A stretch of DNA of 64,000 bases from contig CBDBKU010000003.1 of NCBI GenBank assembly GCA_965206775.1, positions 2,108,001 to 2,172,000 of the forward strand. The letters run 5' to 3'. The DNA comes from VXMF01 sp965206775 (GTDB lineage: Bacteria; Acidobacteriota; Terriglobia; Bryobacterales; UBA6623). This document shows, piece by piece, positions 35,490 through 44,559 of the stretch; positions within the stretch are counted from its first letter, which is position 1; every line of letters starts with the position of its first letter. The notes beneath the pieces were generated by a model, which worked only from the letters and a program-made list of their open reading frames with translations, searched no databases and had not been told where the DNA came from. The position numbers and the translations under genes are program-made.

Positions 35490-36719
35490 ATGAGTTCGGA
35501 AGAAAAAGATCCCAAGACGGGCGATTCGGGTGCCGGCGACTCGCCAGATAGCGAGTCGAGTGCTAGTGGATCGACGGGATCGGAAGAATCCCCCGGCGAC
35601 TCTTCGTTCTACGACAACCCTTACCACGACGAATCGGATCACCTCTACGACGACCCCTATTCGAGCGAGCCGGCCGGGAGCGAGGCCGGCGGATCTTCGC
35701 CCGACGCGCCGCGAGGAGGGGAGTCCGGAGCCGGAGCAGCAGCCCCGCCTCCGCCGCCCGACGGTGGGGACGGCGATGACGGCGATGGCGGCGATGACGG
35801 TGATGACGGTGTTGACGACGACATGGCGCGCATGTCGTTCCTCGAGCATCTCGAGGAGTTGCGGACACGGATCCTTCGAGCCTTGGGTGGGCTGCTGGTG
35901 GTATACCTGCTCTGTCTCGCGTTTGCCAAGGATCTTCTGACCGTCGTCTTGACGCCCTTTTACGCCGCCGTCGAAGGATTCACTACCAAGTCGGGTGACG
36001 CGATCAAGATCATCAACATTCGCCCGCTTGAGCAGTTCCAGGTCATCTATATCAAAGTGCCGCTCATCGCGGCGATATTTCTCGGTGCCCCGTGGCTGAT
36101 GTACCAGGCTTGGCAGTTCATCGCTCCAGGCCTATACAAGAAGGAAAAGCGCTGGGCCGCGCCGTTCATATTCATTACCGCCAGCCTGTTCATCCTCGGT
36201 GGAGCGTTCTGTTACTTCGTTGCACTGCGAGTCACGCTTCAATTCCTGCTGACCCTCTCGCTCGATCAAGTCGAGCCGTACATCTCGGTAAGCGAGTATC
36301 TCAACCTCTTCATCATTCTCGAGATCGGCCTTGGCTTGGTCTTCCAACTGCCGGTCCTGATCTTCTTCTTCACATTGCTGCGCCTGACGTCGCCGCAATT
36401 CCTCCTGCGGAACGTCCGGTACGCCGTACTGATCATGTTCGTGGCCGCAGCCATCATCACGCCGACCGGCGACCCGCTGACGATGACGTTGTTCGCTGGG
36501 CCGATGATCCTGCTCTACTTTGTCGGTATCGCCGCGAGCTGGCTACTTGTTCTGCGCAGGGATGGCCGGAAGCTGCCTTGGCTGCGGATTCTTCTCTCGC
36601 TGGTAGTCTTCCTTGCGGTCATTGCGGGCATGATCGTTTACCTGCACCTGTACCAGGGATATGTATTCAGTTCCGAGTTTCCGTGGTTCGTGAAGGAACT
36701 GGTTCCTTCAGCCCCGTAG
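35490..36719 (+). CDS. tatC: Sec-independent protein translocase TatC with acidic N-terminal extension
   Basis: The 409-residue frame holds a complete TatC (six membrane helices) from about residue 112, where MSFLEHLEELRTRI is the family signature. The first 110 residues are Ser/Asp/Glu-rich with Tyr-Asp-Pro-Tyr clusters and a run of Gly-Asp. The tail of tatA is similar in style. The extension is probably cytoplasmic and disordered. An internal ATG at 35824 could start a conventional 298-residue TatC, so the real start needs proof. TatC binds twin-arginine signals, and several gene products in this window carry them (24.9, 25.8, 31.0 and 60.8 kb). Confidence 0.9.
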   Translation: MSSEEKDPKTGDSGAGDSPDSESSASGSTGSEESPGDSSFYDNPYHDESDHLYDDPYSSEPAGSEAGGSSPDAPRGGESGAGAAAPPPPPDGGDGDDGDGGDDGDDGVDDDMARMSFLEHLEELRTRILRALGGLLVVYLLCLAFAKDLLTVVLTPFYAAVEGFTTKSGDAIKIINIRPLEQFQVIYIKVPLIAAIFLGAPWLMYQAWQFIAPGLYKKEKRWAAPFIFITASLFILGGAFCYFVALRVTLQFLLTLSLDQVEPYISVSEYLNLFIILEIGLGLVFQLPVLIFFFTLLRLTSPQFLLRNVRYAVLIMFVAAAIITPTGDPLTMTLFAGPMILLYFVGIAASWLLVLRRDGRKLPWLRILLSLVVFLAVIAGMIVYLHLYQGYVFSSEFPWFVKELVPSAP

Positions 36720-36747
36720 CGAGCGTCCTTCGACTCGGGACGGCTAG

Positions 36748-37986
36748 CTATTGCACCGTCGCGACAACGGTTTTCGAAGCGTAGCTATCCGCGACATACG
36801 AATCCAGGATTTCGATGAACTCCGCCACGATCCGGTCGCCTCGCAGCGTCCGATGGAGCCGGCCGTCGACGTAGACCGGTGCGACGGGCTCCTCGAAGGT
36901 TCCAGGCAGCGAGATGCCGATGTGCGCGTGCTTGGATTCGCCGGGCCCGTTCACGACGCAGCCCATGACAGCCACGTTCATCGTTTCCACGCCCTGGTAG
37001 CGGCTCTTCCAATCGGGCATCCGATTCCGCAGGTACGCTTGGATTTCTTCCGCCATCTCCTGGAAGAAAGTGCTGGTCGTCCGGCCGCAGCCCGGGCATG
37101 CAGTGACTTGAGGGGTGAAGTGCCTGATCTCGAGGGACTGGAGCATCTGCTTGGCGACCTCGACCTCCTCGCACCGGTCTCCGTCGGGGCTCGGAGTCAA
37201 CGACACTCGGATCGTGTCGCCGATACCCTCTTGCAGTAGAACGGCCATCGCGGCGGTCGACGCGACGACTCCCTTGGTCCCCATCCCGGCTTCGGTCAAC
37301 CCCAGATGCAGCGGGTAGTCGCAGCGACTCGCCAGCATCCGGTACACGGCGATGAGGTCTTGCACGTTTGAAACCTTTGCGCTGAGGATGATCCTGTCGT
37401 GTCCGAGACCGTAGCCTTCAGCAGCCTCGGCGGAGCGCAGCGCGCTAAGCACGATCGTCTCGTACATTACCTCCGCAGCAGTCCATGGCTCCGCGCGTCT
37501 GGCGTTCTCGTCCATCTGGCTCGTCAGAAGCTGCTGGTCCAAGGATCCCCAGTTCACGCCGATCCGCACGGGCTTCTCGTGTTCGACCGCAGCCTCGATC
37601 ATCGTCCGGAAGTTGTCGTCGTGTCTCTTGCCGATGTTCACGTTGCCCGGGTTGATCCGGTACTTCGACAGGGCACGCGCGCATTCGGGGTACTTCCGCA
37701 GCAGGATATGGCCGTTGTAGTGGAAGTCGCCGACGATTGGAGCGTCGCATCCGAAGTCGCGCAGTGTCCGGGCGATCCGAGGCACTGCTGCGGCGGCCTT
37801 GTCATGATTCACCGTGACACGGACGAGCTCCGATCCCGCGCTGGCGAGGGCCAGAACCTGATTCACCGTGGCCGCAGTGTCGGCCGTGTCGGTGTTGGTC
37901 ATCGACTGCACAACGATCGGGTTCGGCCCCCCGATCCGGACAGGTCCGACGGTGCAGGTGGCTGTGCGCTTTCGGCAGATTGCCAT
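36748..37986 (-). CDS. ispG: 4-hydroxy-3-methylbut-2-enyl diphosphate synthase
   Basis: A 412-residue IspG/GcpE enzyme of the methylerythritol phosphate pathway. It reductively converts methylerythritol cyclodiphosphate to HMBPP using a [4Fe-4S] cluster. Cluster ligands are visible in CPGCGR and GCVVNGPGE (three Cys and one Glu), and the N-terminal TIM-barrel motif IVVQSMTNTDTADTAATVNQ is intact. This is the bacterial one-piece form. It is convergent with tatC, 28 bp apart, and in line with the TRAP permease gene upstream. It implies isoprenoids come from the MEP pathway. Confidence 0.96.
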   Translation of the reverse strand: MAICRKRTATCTVGPVRIGGPNPIVVQSMTNTDTADTAATVNQVLALASAGSELVRVTVNHDKAAAAVPRIARTLRDFGCDAPIVGDFHYNGHILLRKYPECARALSKYRINPGNVNIGKRHDDNFRTMIEAAVEHEKPVRIGVNWGSLDQQLLTSQMDENARRAEPWTAAEVMYETIVLSALRSAEAAEGYGLGHDRIILSAKVSNVQDLIAVYRMLASRCDYPLHLGLTEAGMGTKGVVASTAAMAVLLQEGIGDTIRVSLTPSPDGDRCEEVEVAKQMLQSLEIRHFTPQVTACPGCGRTTSTFFQEMAEEIQAYLRNRMPDWKSRYQGVETMNVAVMGCVVNGPGESKHAHIGISLPGTFEEPVAPVYVDGRLHRTLRGDRIVAEFIEILDSYVADSYASKTVVATVQ

Positions 37987-38040
37987 TGCGGGAACGCGGG
38001 CCTGCCCGCGACTCCGATCGTAGCAAGGCCCGTGTGCTCT

Positions 38041-39870
38041 TCAGCGAACCAGAGCGAGCGTTAGCCAAGGCACGTAGGTGATCAGGAGGACTCCCCCGAG
38101 CAGGATGAGCAGGAATGGCAGTATCGACCGGTAGACCGTTGTCAGAGGTTCCCCAAAGCGGTAGGACGACAGGAAGAGGTTCAGGCCTACCGGCGGCGTC
38201 AGGTAGCCGAGTTCCAGGTTGGCGAGAAAGATGATTCCCAGGTGAACCGGATCGATGCCATAAGCCTCCCCCATCGGCGCGATCAACGGGACGACGACGA
38301 GGATCGCGGAGAAGATGTCCATCATGCAGCCCACCACGAGGAGCAGCGCATTCAGGACGAGGAGGAACACGTACTTGGATTCGATGTGCGACTGCACCCA
38401 TTCCAGCGCATGATCCGGAATCTGCGCGTCGATCAGGTAGTTCGTGAATCCCAGCGCCACTCCCAGGATGAGCAGCACGCCGCCGACCAACGTCGCGCAT
38501 TGCGCACCCACGGCAGGCAGCCTGCTACGGATCGGCAGGTCTCGATACACCAGGCACTCGACAACGAATGCGTACAGCACCGTTAGGGCGGCCGCCTCCA
38601 CGAGCGTCACGATGCCTCCGAAGATGCCGCAGATTACGACGAATGGCAGCAGCAGCTCCCACTTGGCCTCGGCGACTGCGGCCCGTGCTTCGGCCGCGTC
38701 GAACGCTCGGCGTTCGCTCTGCGCTGCATGTCCGTGGCGCACGCCCCAAAGCGCCACGAGGCAGACTAGCAGGACTCCCGGCAGGAGCCCGCCCAAGAAC
38801 AGGTCGTTGATCGGCGTCCTTGAGTACACGCCGTAGAGGATCACGGCGAGGCTGGGTGGGAACAGCAGGCCGATAGAGCCAGAAGCGGTCACAAGACCAA
38901 GCGAGAATCTGCGCGAGTAGCGCGATTTCACGAGGACTGGCAAGAGCAGTCCTCCTAGCGAGAGGATGGTAACGCCCGAGGCTCCCGTGAAGGACGTAAA
39001 GAATGCGAATGCGAGTGCGGTCGAAACGGCCAGCCCTCCCGGCAGCCAGCCCACCAGCGCTGAGAACACGCGGACTAGCCGCTGGCTGGCCCCTCCCTCG
39101 GCAAGAATGTACCCTCCTAGCGTGAAGAGGGGAATTGCGGGCAGCAGCGGCTGACCCGACAACTGGTACGCAGCCAAGGGAACGGCCGTCACTGGGGTGT
39201 ACTCGAACCAAAACATCAGCGCCGCGAGCCCGCCAATCAAGGCGAAGATCGGCAGGCCGAGAATTGCCGCTACGAGGAGCCCGAGAGCGCAGTACTGCAG
39301 GATCGGCAATTCGCCGAGCGTCTCCCAGAAGGCAAGCGCAACCGGCACCGAGACACCGGCTGCCGCAATAGCCCGCCCGACAAGGGAATCCGAGCACTTC
39401 CAGACCATGCGCAGGCCGATAGCAGCGAATCCGGGCACCATAGCGAACACGAATAGCCAAACCGGCAAGCCGAACGCCACGATGTCGCCGGCCTCGCGCT
39501 CCACGGACGCGAATGTCCATGATCCGTACGCGAGGCAAGTGCAAACGGCGGCGCCGACTGCGGACGTGAAGATCCGAGCGGGCTCTTTCAGCCGCCCGGG
39601 CAGAAAGGTTGCCGTCGAGAGAGCGAGAAGGCGGCCGTCCCGAGCGGCCAGAGCCCCTCCAGCCATCGCGACGAGCAATGTGAAGTGCTGCACTAGGGGC
39701 AGCGACCCCGGAATCAAGTTCCCGACACCTGCTAGTCGACCTACGCCTTCCGCTAGGGGGAGCAGCGCGATCAGCGCCAGCAGCAGCGCGGCGACTCCGT
39801 CCTCGAGCCTGTTCCACGGCCGGATCGTGCCATTGGAGGATTCCGTCGGTGTCGCGGCTGGCCCTGGCAT
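38041..39870 (-). CDS. TRAP transporter, fused small and large permease (DctQ-DctM)
   Basis: A 609-residue inner-membrane protein with some 16-17 hydrophobic helices. The first 170 or so residues are the DctQ-like four-helix small subunit. The rest is a DctM large subunit with IPLFTLGGYILAEGG, FFTSFTGASGVTILSLGG, TASGSIGLLFPPSLAVILYG and LELGYLTPPVGLNLFLSS. TRAP systems import organic acids such as sialic acid or C4-dicarboxylates using a Na+ gradient and need a periplasmic DctP/SiaP binding protein. No such gene is in this window, so the partner must be elsewhere. The substrate is unknown. Confidence 0.92.
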   Translation of the reverse strand: MPGPAATPTESSNGTIRPWNRLEDGVAALLLALIALLPLAEGVGRLAGVGNLIPGSLPLVQHFTLLVAMAGGALAARDGRLLALSTATFLPGRLKEPARIFTSAVGAAVCTCLAYGSWTFASVEREAGDIVAFGLPVWLFVFAMVPGFAAIGLRMVWKCSDSLVGRAIAAAGVSVPVALAFWETLGELPILQYCALGLLVAAILGLPIFALIGGLAALMFWFEYTPVTAVPLAAYQLSGQPLLPAIPLFTLGGYILAEGGASQRLVRVFSALVGWLPGGLAVSTALAFAFFTSFTGASGVTILSLGGLLLPVLVKSRYSRRFSLGLVTASGSIGLLFPPSLAVILYGVYSRTPINDLFLGGLLPGVLLVCLVALWGVRHGHAAQSERRAFDAAEARAAVAEAKWELLLPFVVICGIFGGIVTLVEAAALTVLYAFVVECLVYRDLPIRSRLPAVGAQCATLVGGVLLILGVALGFTNYLIDAQIPDHALEWVQSHIESKYVFLLVLNALLLVVGCMMDIFSAILVVVPLIAPMGEAYGIDPVHLGIIFLANLELGYLTPPVGLNLFLSSYRFGEPLTTVYRSILPFLLILLGGVLLITYVPWLTLALVR

Positions 39871-40056
39871 CTTCCGGAGATCCTCGCAGTCTTCCTGTCC
39901 GGCTTAGACCGGACCCATTCCAGAGTATCGGATGACCGCTCCGGCGCCGGGCTTGATTCTGGAACCGGCCATGCCCCTCGATCGACGCATCGAGACGCTC
40001 GTTCGGACCGGCTGCATGCGTTGGTCTCGACAGGCTCGCTGGCATAGGCTGAATAT

Positions 40057-41199
40057 ATGAATGATTCGGCTTGGGAATCTGTCCGCTCGCTCTTCCCGGT
40101 CTTGAATACTTGGGCCCATTTGAACTCGGCCGCGTTCGGCCCCACGCCGTCCACCGCAATCGAGGCAATGAATGACCACTTCGTCGCGCGGGACGAGCAC
40201 GCCTCTCTCGACTTCCAGGGGTGGTTCGAACGCTTGGACCGGATTCGCGGGAAGATTGGTCGGCTTATCGGCGCGGACGCCGCAGACATCGCATTCTGCC
40301 CGAACGCGGCGTCCGGCCTTTCGTGGCTGTTGCAGGGGATCGAATGGCGCCCGGGTGACGAGGTCCTTGGGCTGGATCACGAATTTCCCAACAACCTGTA
40401 CGCACCTCTCCTGCTCGATGCCAAGGGCGTCCGGTTCCGTCCGTTGGCTACGCCGCACGCTCGGTTCGACCCGGGGTTGATTCTCGATGCGATCAGGCCT
40501 AGCACACGCCTAGTCGTGATCAGTTCGGTAAATTATTCCAATGGGTTGCGGGCGCCACTTGATGCGTTGTCTTCAGAGTTGAGAAGCCAAGGCGTGCTGC
40601 TCTGCGTCGACGCGACGCAGAGCGTCGGAGCGCTCCGCCTCGACCTCCGAGAGGTGCCAGCCGACTACCTGATCGTTCACGGCTACAAGTGGATGATGGC
40701 ACCCCCCGGGGCTGGCTTCGTCTACGTGCCGGCCGAAACCAGAGCATGGCTGCCCCCGAGCATTGTCAGCTGGCGCAGCCACAGGGCATGGCGGGATTTC
40801 GAGTGCCTGCACCACGGCCGCCCCGAACTGCCGTCGGAAGCGGCCGTGTTCGAGGGCGGGGTACAAGGCTTCGCCTTGCTGTTTGCACTCGAGGCCTGCG
40901 TCGACTTGATTCTCGATTGCGGGCCCGAAGCGATCGAGAGGCGCATCCTCGGCTTGGCAACCGAATGCCGCGAGATCCTGCGCGCGCACGGCGGGATGAC
41001 CGCTGCAAACACTGACGAGCCCTGCGATTCGCCCATCGTCACCGCGTCGTTCACCGACCGCGATCCGGTCCGGCTGCAGGAGGAATTGAAGGCCAGGCGT
41101 GTCGCGGTGTCCGTCCGCAAGGGAAGCCTGCGGGTCTCCCCGCACTTCTTCAACAGCAGGGACGACCTCCAACGGCTGTCCGATGCGCTAGAAGCTTGA
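40057..41199 (+). CDS. Class V aminotransferase family PLP enzyme
   Basis: A 380-residue PLP-dependent enzyme of the cysteine desulfurase/isopenicillin-epimerase-like fold. The Schiff-base Lys is in DYLIVHGYKWMMAPPGAG (near residue 212), preceded by LCVDATQSVGA with the PLP-binding Asp and His-like site. The N-terminal LNSAAFGPTP and ASGLSWLL also fit. No catalytic Cys loop of a typical desulfurase is evident, so amine transfer or C-N lyase chemistry is as likely. It is convergent with mobA. Confidence 0.88.
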   Translation: MNDSAWESVRSLFPVLNTWAHLNSAAFGPTPSTAIEAMNDHFVARDEHASLDFQGWFERLDRIRGKIGRLIGADAADIAFCPNAASGLSWLLQGIEWRPGDEVLGLDHEFPNNLYAPLLLDAKGVRFRPLATPHARFDPGLILDAIRPSTRLVVISSVNYSNGLRAPLDALSSELRSQGVLLCVDATQSVGALRLDLREVPADYLIVHGYKWMMAPPGAGFVYVPAETRAWLPPSIVSWRSHRAWRDFECLHHGRPELPSEAAVFEGGVQGFALLFALEACVDLILDCGPEAIERRILGLATECREILRAHGGMTAANTDEPCDSPIVTASFTDRDPVRLQEELKARRVAVSVRKGSLRVSPHFFNSRDDLQRLSDALEA

Positions 41200-41208
41200 A
41201 GTTATATA

Positions 41209-41793
41209 TTAATCAAATATGTTTAAATCACTGATAAAGTTAATATTAGAGAATGGAATCGAATCGTCGACCAAAAGGGGTCTCCAATCGATGCGCTCAA
41301 GTGCGTCGCTTATCTTTCGCGTGCCCTCCCGCAAGGCTTGGGCAAGTGGCCCGCGAGCCCGCCTGGCATAAACTGCACACAGCGGCTGCAGGCGACCGTC
41401 TGGTGTCCTCGGCACAATCGCATCGGCGGCCGTCCGGGCTGCTTCCCGAAGCAGCAGGGCAAGTGGTGCGGACGCCAGCCGCGGCATGTCGCAGCCCGCG
41501 ACAAGGCACCGAGGGGCCCGGGCGTGCTCCAGTGCCGAAACGATCCCTCCAAGCGGGCCCGCGCTTGCGAAGAGATCGGGAATCGCAGAAAGCCCGAGGC
41601 TTTCGTATTCACCTGGGCGCCCGACGAGGGTTACGGTCGGTACATGGGCGCGTAAGGCATCGGCGACGTGCAGGACCATCGCGCGCTCGTCGATCTTGTA
41701 GAGTGCCTTGTCAGAACCGAACCGAGAACTCCGGCCGCCAACGAGGATGAAGCCCTCCGCGCCGGAGTCCAGGTCATCGCGTCCGAGCCCCAC
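41209..41793 (-). CDS. mobA: Molybdenum cofactor guanylyltransferase
   Basis: A 194-residue nucleotidyltransferase. The N-terminal motif FILVGGRSSRFGSDKAL is the GTP-binding signature of MobA (GG.S.R.G..KA). It is followed by IPDLFASAGPLGGIVSAL, and by CLVAGCDMPRL with the metal-binding Asp. MobA links GMP to Mo-molybdopterin to give the bis-MGD cofactor of DMSO-reductase-type enzymes, many of them Tat cargo. The start is a GTG at 41793. The 3' end is strikingly AT-rich (about 41.20-41.26 kb), but the tail FSNINFISDLN still fits the family. Confidence 0.9.
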   Translation of the reverse strand: MGLGRDDLDSGAEGFILVGGRSSRFGSDKALYKIDERAMVLHVADALRAHVPTVTLVGRPGEYESLGLSAIPDLFASAGPLGGIVSALEHARAPRCLVAGCDMPRLASAPLALLLREAARTAADAIVPRTPDGRLQPLCAVYARRARGPLAQALREGTRKISDALERIDWRPLLVDDSIPFSNINFISDLNIFD

Positions 41794-42020
41794 GCGCGCA
41801 TCATAGTCGATGCTTGCGGCTGGCTGTCGAAGGGGCTCCGCAAGGGGTGCGGTCGCGGCAGCCGATGCCCTCCAGTGAACCGAGACGGATCATCCGGCAA
41901 AGCCTGGCAGGGACACGCCCGGTTTTCCGCTCTCTTCGAGTTTGTTGTCTTGCATCTCCCGCAGCTCAAGCGAGATACCGGTTGCAATCCATTCTCAGAC
42001 TTGCGAGACTGTGCCACGAA

Positions 42021-42026
42021 AGGAGG
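42021..42026 (+). promoter_or_regulatory. Strong ribosome-binding site AGGAGG
   Basis: A perfect AGGAGG lies eight bases before ATG 42035 and decides that start over an earlier in-frame codon at 41942. Confidence 0.85.
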
Positions 42027-42034
42027 CATTGCAC

Positions 42035-42925
42035 ATGTCGGAGATTCGACAGCATTCCAAATTCTTCCATTGGGCCGCAGTTGTCTCGGCGGCGGTATTC
42101 CTCGTCGGTGCGGCCTGTTCCGGCGGCGAAGTTGGTCCGAGGCAAGGCACCCCCGAGTGGTACATGCAGGCCGCCAAGGACAATTTCGCTATCCCGGACT
42201 ATACGAAGACAGTCCAGCAGCTCAAGGAGGCGATGAAGGCAGAGGGCGAGGCGGGCACTGAGGCTGCCGTGTGGCGTTTCGTGCTCACCGGAGGCTTGGC
42301 GCTCGGCTACGATGAACTCGCTGACGCTTACGTCAAGGGTGTCGAAGCAAACGATGCCATGGCCGATGCGTTTCAGCCATCGATCAGCGAATACCGGCGT
42401 CGAACCCGCATCAATGCGATTCAATTCGCCGAGGGGGTCGGAGCGATCAAGAACCTTGTCGAATCCCAGGAAACGGTCGCTCTCGACGTGCCGATGCCTT
42501 CGGGAAACGGCAGTGCGTCGCCGATTCTAGGCAGCGTCGAAATCGGAAACAAAGTCGACAGCCAGATCACCGCGATGGAGGACCAGACAATAACGCGGGG
42601 AATTTTCACGTTGCTCTCGACCCTCACCGGCGGAAGGGAGTTCTCTAAGCTGTCCCAGGAGGCCGAGGCTGGCCCGATTCAAGCCTCGTCCGACGAGGTG
42701 AGCTTCGGCGTGGCGCGGACCCTTCTGGACGTGGCGATCATGTTCGACCGCGAGGGCCTGAACGATCCGAAGGTGCGTGCGCACATCCTCAACATGGCTC
42801 AGGAGTGGAGTGAGCCCCAGCTGGAAAACGAGAAGTTCGCCGAGGCCGCCGAAGAGTTCAAGTTCGATATCGAGAATGAGAGGCGCGACATCGAAGGCAA
42901 GCGGCGGATCAAGAAGGACGACTAG
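42035..42925 (+). CDS. Probable lipoprotein of unknown function
   Basis: A 296-residue protein, start fixed by the AGGAGG site. The N-terminus (HWAAVVSAAVFLVGAACSGGE) has a Cys after a hydrophobic core, so lipidation is likely though the lipobox is not ideal. The mature chain is mostly helical and charged (WYMQAAKDNFAIPDYTKTVQ, LENEKFAEAAEEFKFDIEN), resembling tetratricopeptide-like proteins with short repeats. No family is recognised. It precedes the sulfatase but 141 bp apart; a shared promoter is uncertain. Confidence 0.78.
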   Translation: MSEIRQHSKFFHWAAVVSAAVFLVGAACSGGEVGPRQGTPEWYMQAAKDNFAIPDYTKTVQQLKEAMKAEGEAGTEAAVWRFVLTGGLALGYDELADAYVKGVEANDAMADAFQPSISEYRRRTRINAIQFAEGVGAIKNLVESQETVALDVPMPSGNGSASPILGSVEIGNKVDSQITAMEDQTITRGIFTLLSTLTGGREFSKLSQEAEAGPIQASSDEVSFGVARTLLDVAIMFDREGLNDPKVRAHILNMAQEWSEPQLENEKFAEAAEEFKFDIENERRDIEGKRRIKKDD

Positions 42926-43066
42926 CGCTCGCGCCGCCACTCTCGGTTGCTAGCGCTTTGCTGGCGATTGCGCATGGCCGCCGGCGTTGCCTTGGGCGGC
43001 TGGCGGCAACGGATCTGCAGCGCCGAGCCTCCACGCCGGCGCATCTGCTGGCACAATGGGCGTGTT

Positions 43067-44536
43067 ATGCGCCGATGGATGCTTCGTGTGTGGACGTGCT
43101 TGGTCTCCCTGCCGCTCTTGGCGGCGGCCAGCGACGATCCGAACGTGGTCGTGATTCTAGCCGACGATCTGGGCTTTGGCGACGTTGCCTATCTGAACCC
43201 CCAATCTCGAATCCCGACGCCGAACCTGGACGCGCTTGCGCGGAATGGTATGGCGTTTGCCAACGCGCACACTCCGTCGGGAGTCTGCACGCCGACTCGG
43301 TACGGCCTGCTCACGGGGCGCTACGCCTGGCGGACAAGGCTGAAGAGCGGCGTCTTGAATGGATACGGAGAGCCGCTGCTGGCACCTGACAGGCCAACGA
43401 TCGGCACATTCCTTGGCGCGCACGGTTACCGCACCGCCATCGTTGGGAAGTGGCACCTCGGCTTAGGGTTTGCCAAGACTGGATCTGGAGACTTCGACTT
43501 TGCACGGCCGGTTTCGGATGGGCCTCATACCCACGGATTCGACGAGTCGTTCGTCATTCCGGCATCGCTCGATTTCCCCCCGTACGTCTATATTCGAGAT
43601 GGCAAGATCACCGGTTTCCCTCTGGGACGCCAGCCGCAGCTGGCGTTTCCGCGCTTCATGCGGGCGGGCGAACTCGCGACCGATCTTGATCCGAGCGACG
43701 TCCTGGACGAACTGGTGCGGCAGTCGGCCGCCTTCATCCAGCGGCAAGCGCGCGAGGGTCGACCCTTCCTCTTGTACCTGCCCCTGACCGCGCCGCACAA
43801 GCCGGTCTGGCCCGCCGAGCGGTTCCGCGGGAGGACGGAACTTGGCCCGTACGGTGACTTCGTAGTCCAGGTCGATGAGACCGTCGGCAGTGTTATGAAG
43901 GCGATCGACGAAGCGGGCGTCCGCGAGAGTACGCTCGTGATCTTCACATCCGACAACGGGTCGTTCATGTATCGGCTCAGCGGAGTGTCGGAACCGGATC
44001 ACACCGGCGACGAGACGATCCAGGCTTACCGCTCGACAAATCACACCGCCAACTACGTGTACCGGGGTACGAAGGCCGATATTTGGGAAGCCGGCCACCG
44101 GGTGCCGTTCTTCGTGCGCTGGCCCGGAGAGATCGAGCCCGGCATTGTTCGGCGCGAGACCGTGTGCATAACCGACGTGTTCGCGACGCTGGCCGCACTC
44201 GTCGGTGCAGAACTGCCCGAGGACGCGGCGGAGGATAGCTTCAGCCTGTTGCCGCTGCTTCGCGGTAGGACATGGGACCGTCCTCGCGCCCCTGTGATCC
44301 ACCATTCGTCTCGCGGCATGTTTGCGATCCGAGACGGCAGGTGGAAGCTGATCGCAGGGAACGGGTCAGGGGGCAGGGAAAAGCCCGCTGGGAAGCCCTT
44401 CGGGAGACCTTATCAGCTATACGACCTAGAGGCCGATCCGTCCGAGAGACGGAACTTGTACGACCGGAATCCGATAGTTGCCGAGCGCTTGGAGCAAGCC
44501 CTGGAACGGATTAGAGCCCGCGGCCGAAGCCGCTGA
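43067..44536 (+). CDS. Secreted arylsulfatase-type sulfatase
   Basis: A 489-residue exported enzyme, start ATG 43067 with a Sec signal peptide ending near AAAS. The active-site motif is SGVCTPTRYGLLTGRY: Cys74 is the formylglycine precursor, with Pro and Arg in place (C-x-P-x-R). Calcium-binding LADDLGFGD near the N-terminus and IVGKWHLGLG, FTSDNGSF and KADIWEAGHRVPFFVRWPG complete the family. It should release sulfate from a sulfated glycan or ester. A formylglycine-generating enzyme is required and is not encoded in this window. It is convergent with the flavoprotein gene. Confidence 0.93.
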   Translation: MRRWMLRVWTCLVSLPLLAAASDDPNVVVILADDLGFGDVAYLNPQSRIPTPNLDALARNGMAFANAHTPSGVCTPTRYGLLTGRYAWRTRLKSGVLNGYGEPLLAPDRPTIGTFLGAHGYRTAIVGKWHLGLGFAKTGSGDFDFARPVSDGPHTHGFDESFVIPASLDFPPYVYIRDGKITGFPLGRQPQLAFPRFMRAGELATDLDPSDVLDELVRQSAAFIQRQAREGRPFLLYLPLTAPHKPVWPAERFRGRTELGPYGDFVVQVDETVGSVMKAIDEAGVRESTLVIFTSDNGSFMYRLSGVSEPDHTGDETIQAYRSTNHTANYVYRGTKADIWEAGHRVPFFVRWPGEIEPGIVRRETVCITDVFATLAALVGAELPEDAAEDSFSLLPLLRGRTWDRPRAPVIHHSSRGMFAIRDGRWKLIAGNGSGGREKPAGKPFGRPYQLYDLEADPSERRNLYDRNPIVAERLEQALERIRARGRSR

Positions 44537-44559
44537 TGCTCCGGTACGCTCGCTTGACA

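Noticed and set aside
38525..40168. 547-codon minus-strand frame beside the TRAP permease
   Set aside because: It is a different frame of the same DNA as the permease, Arg/Gly/Ala-rich without membrane pattern, and carries no conserved motif.
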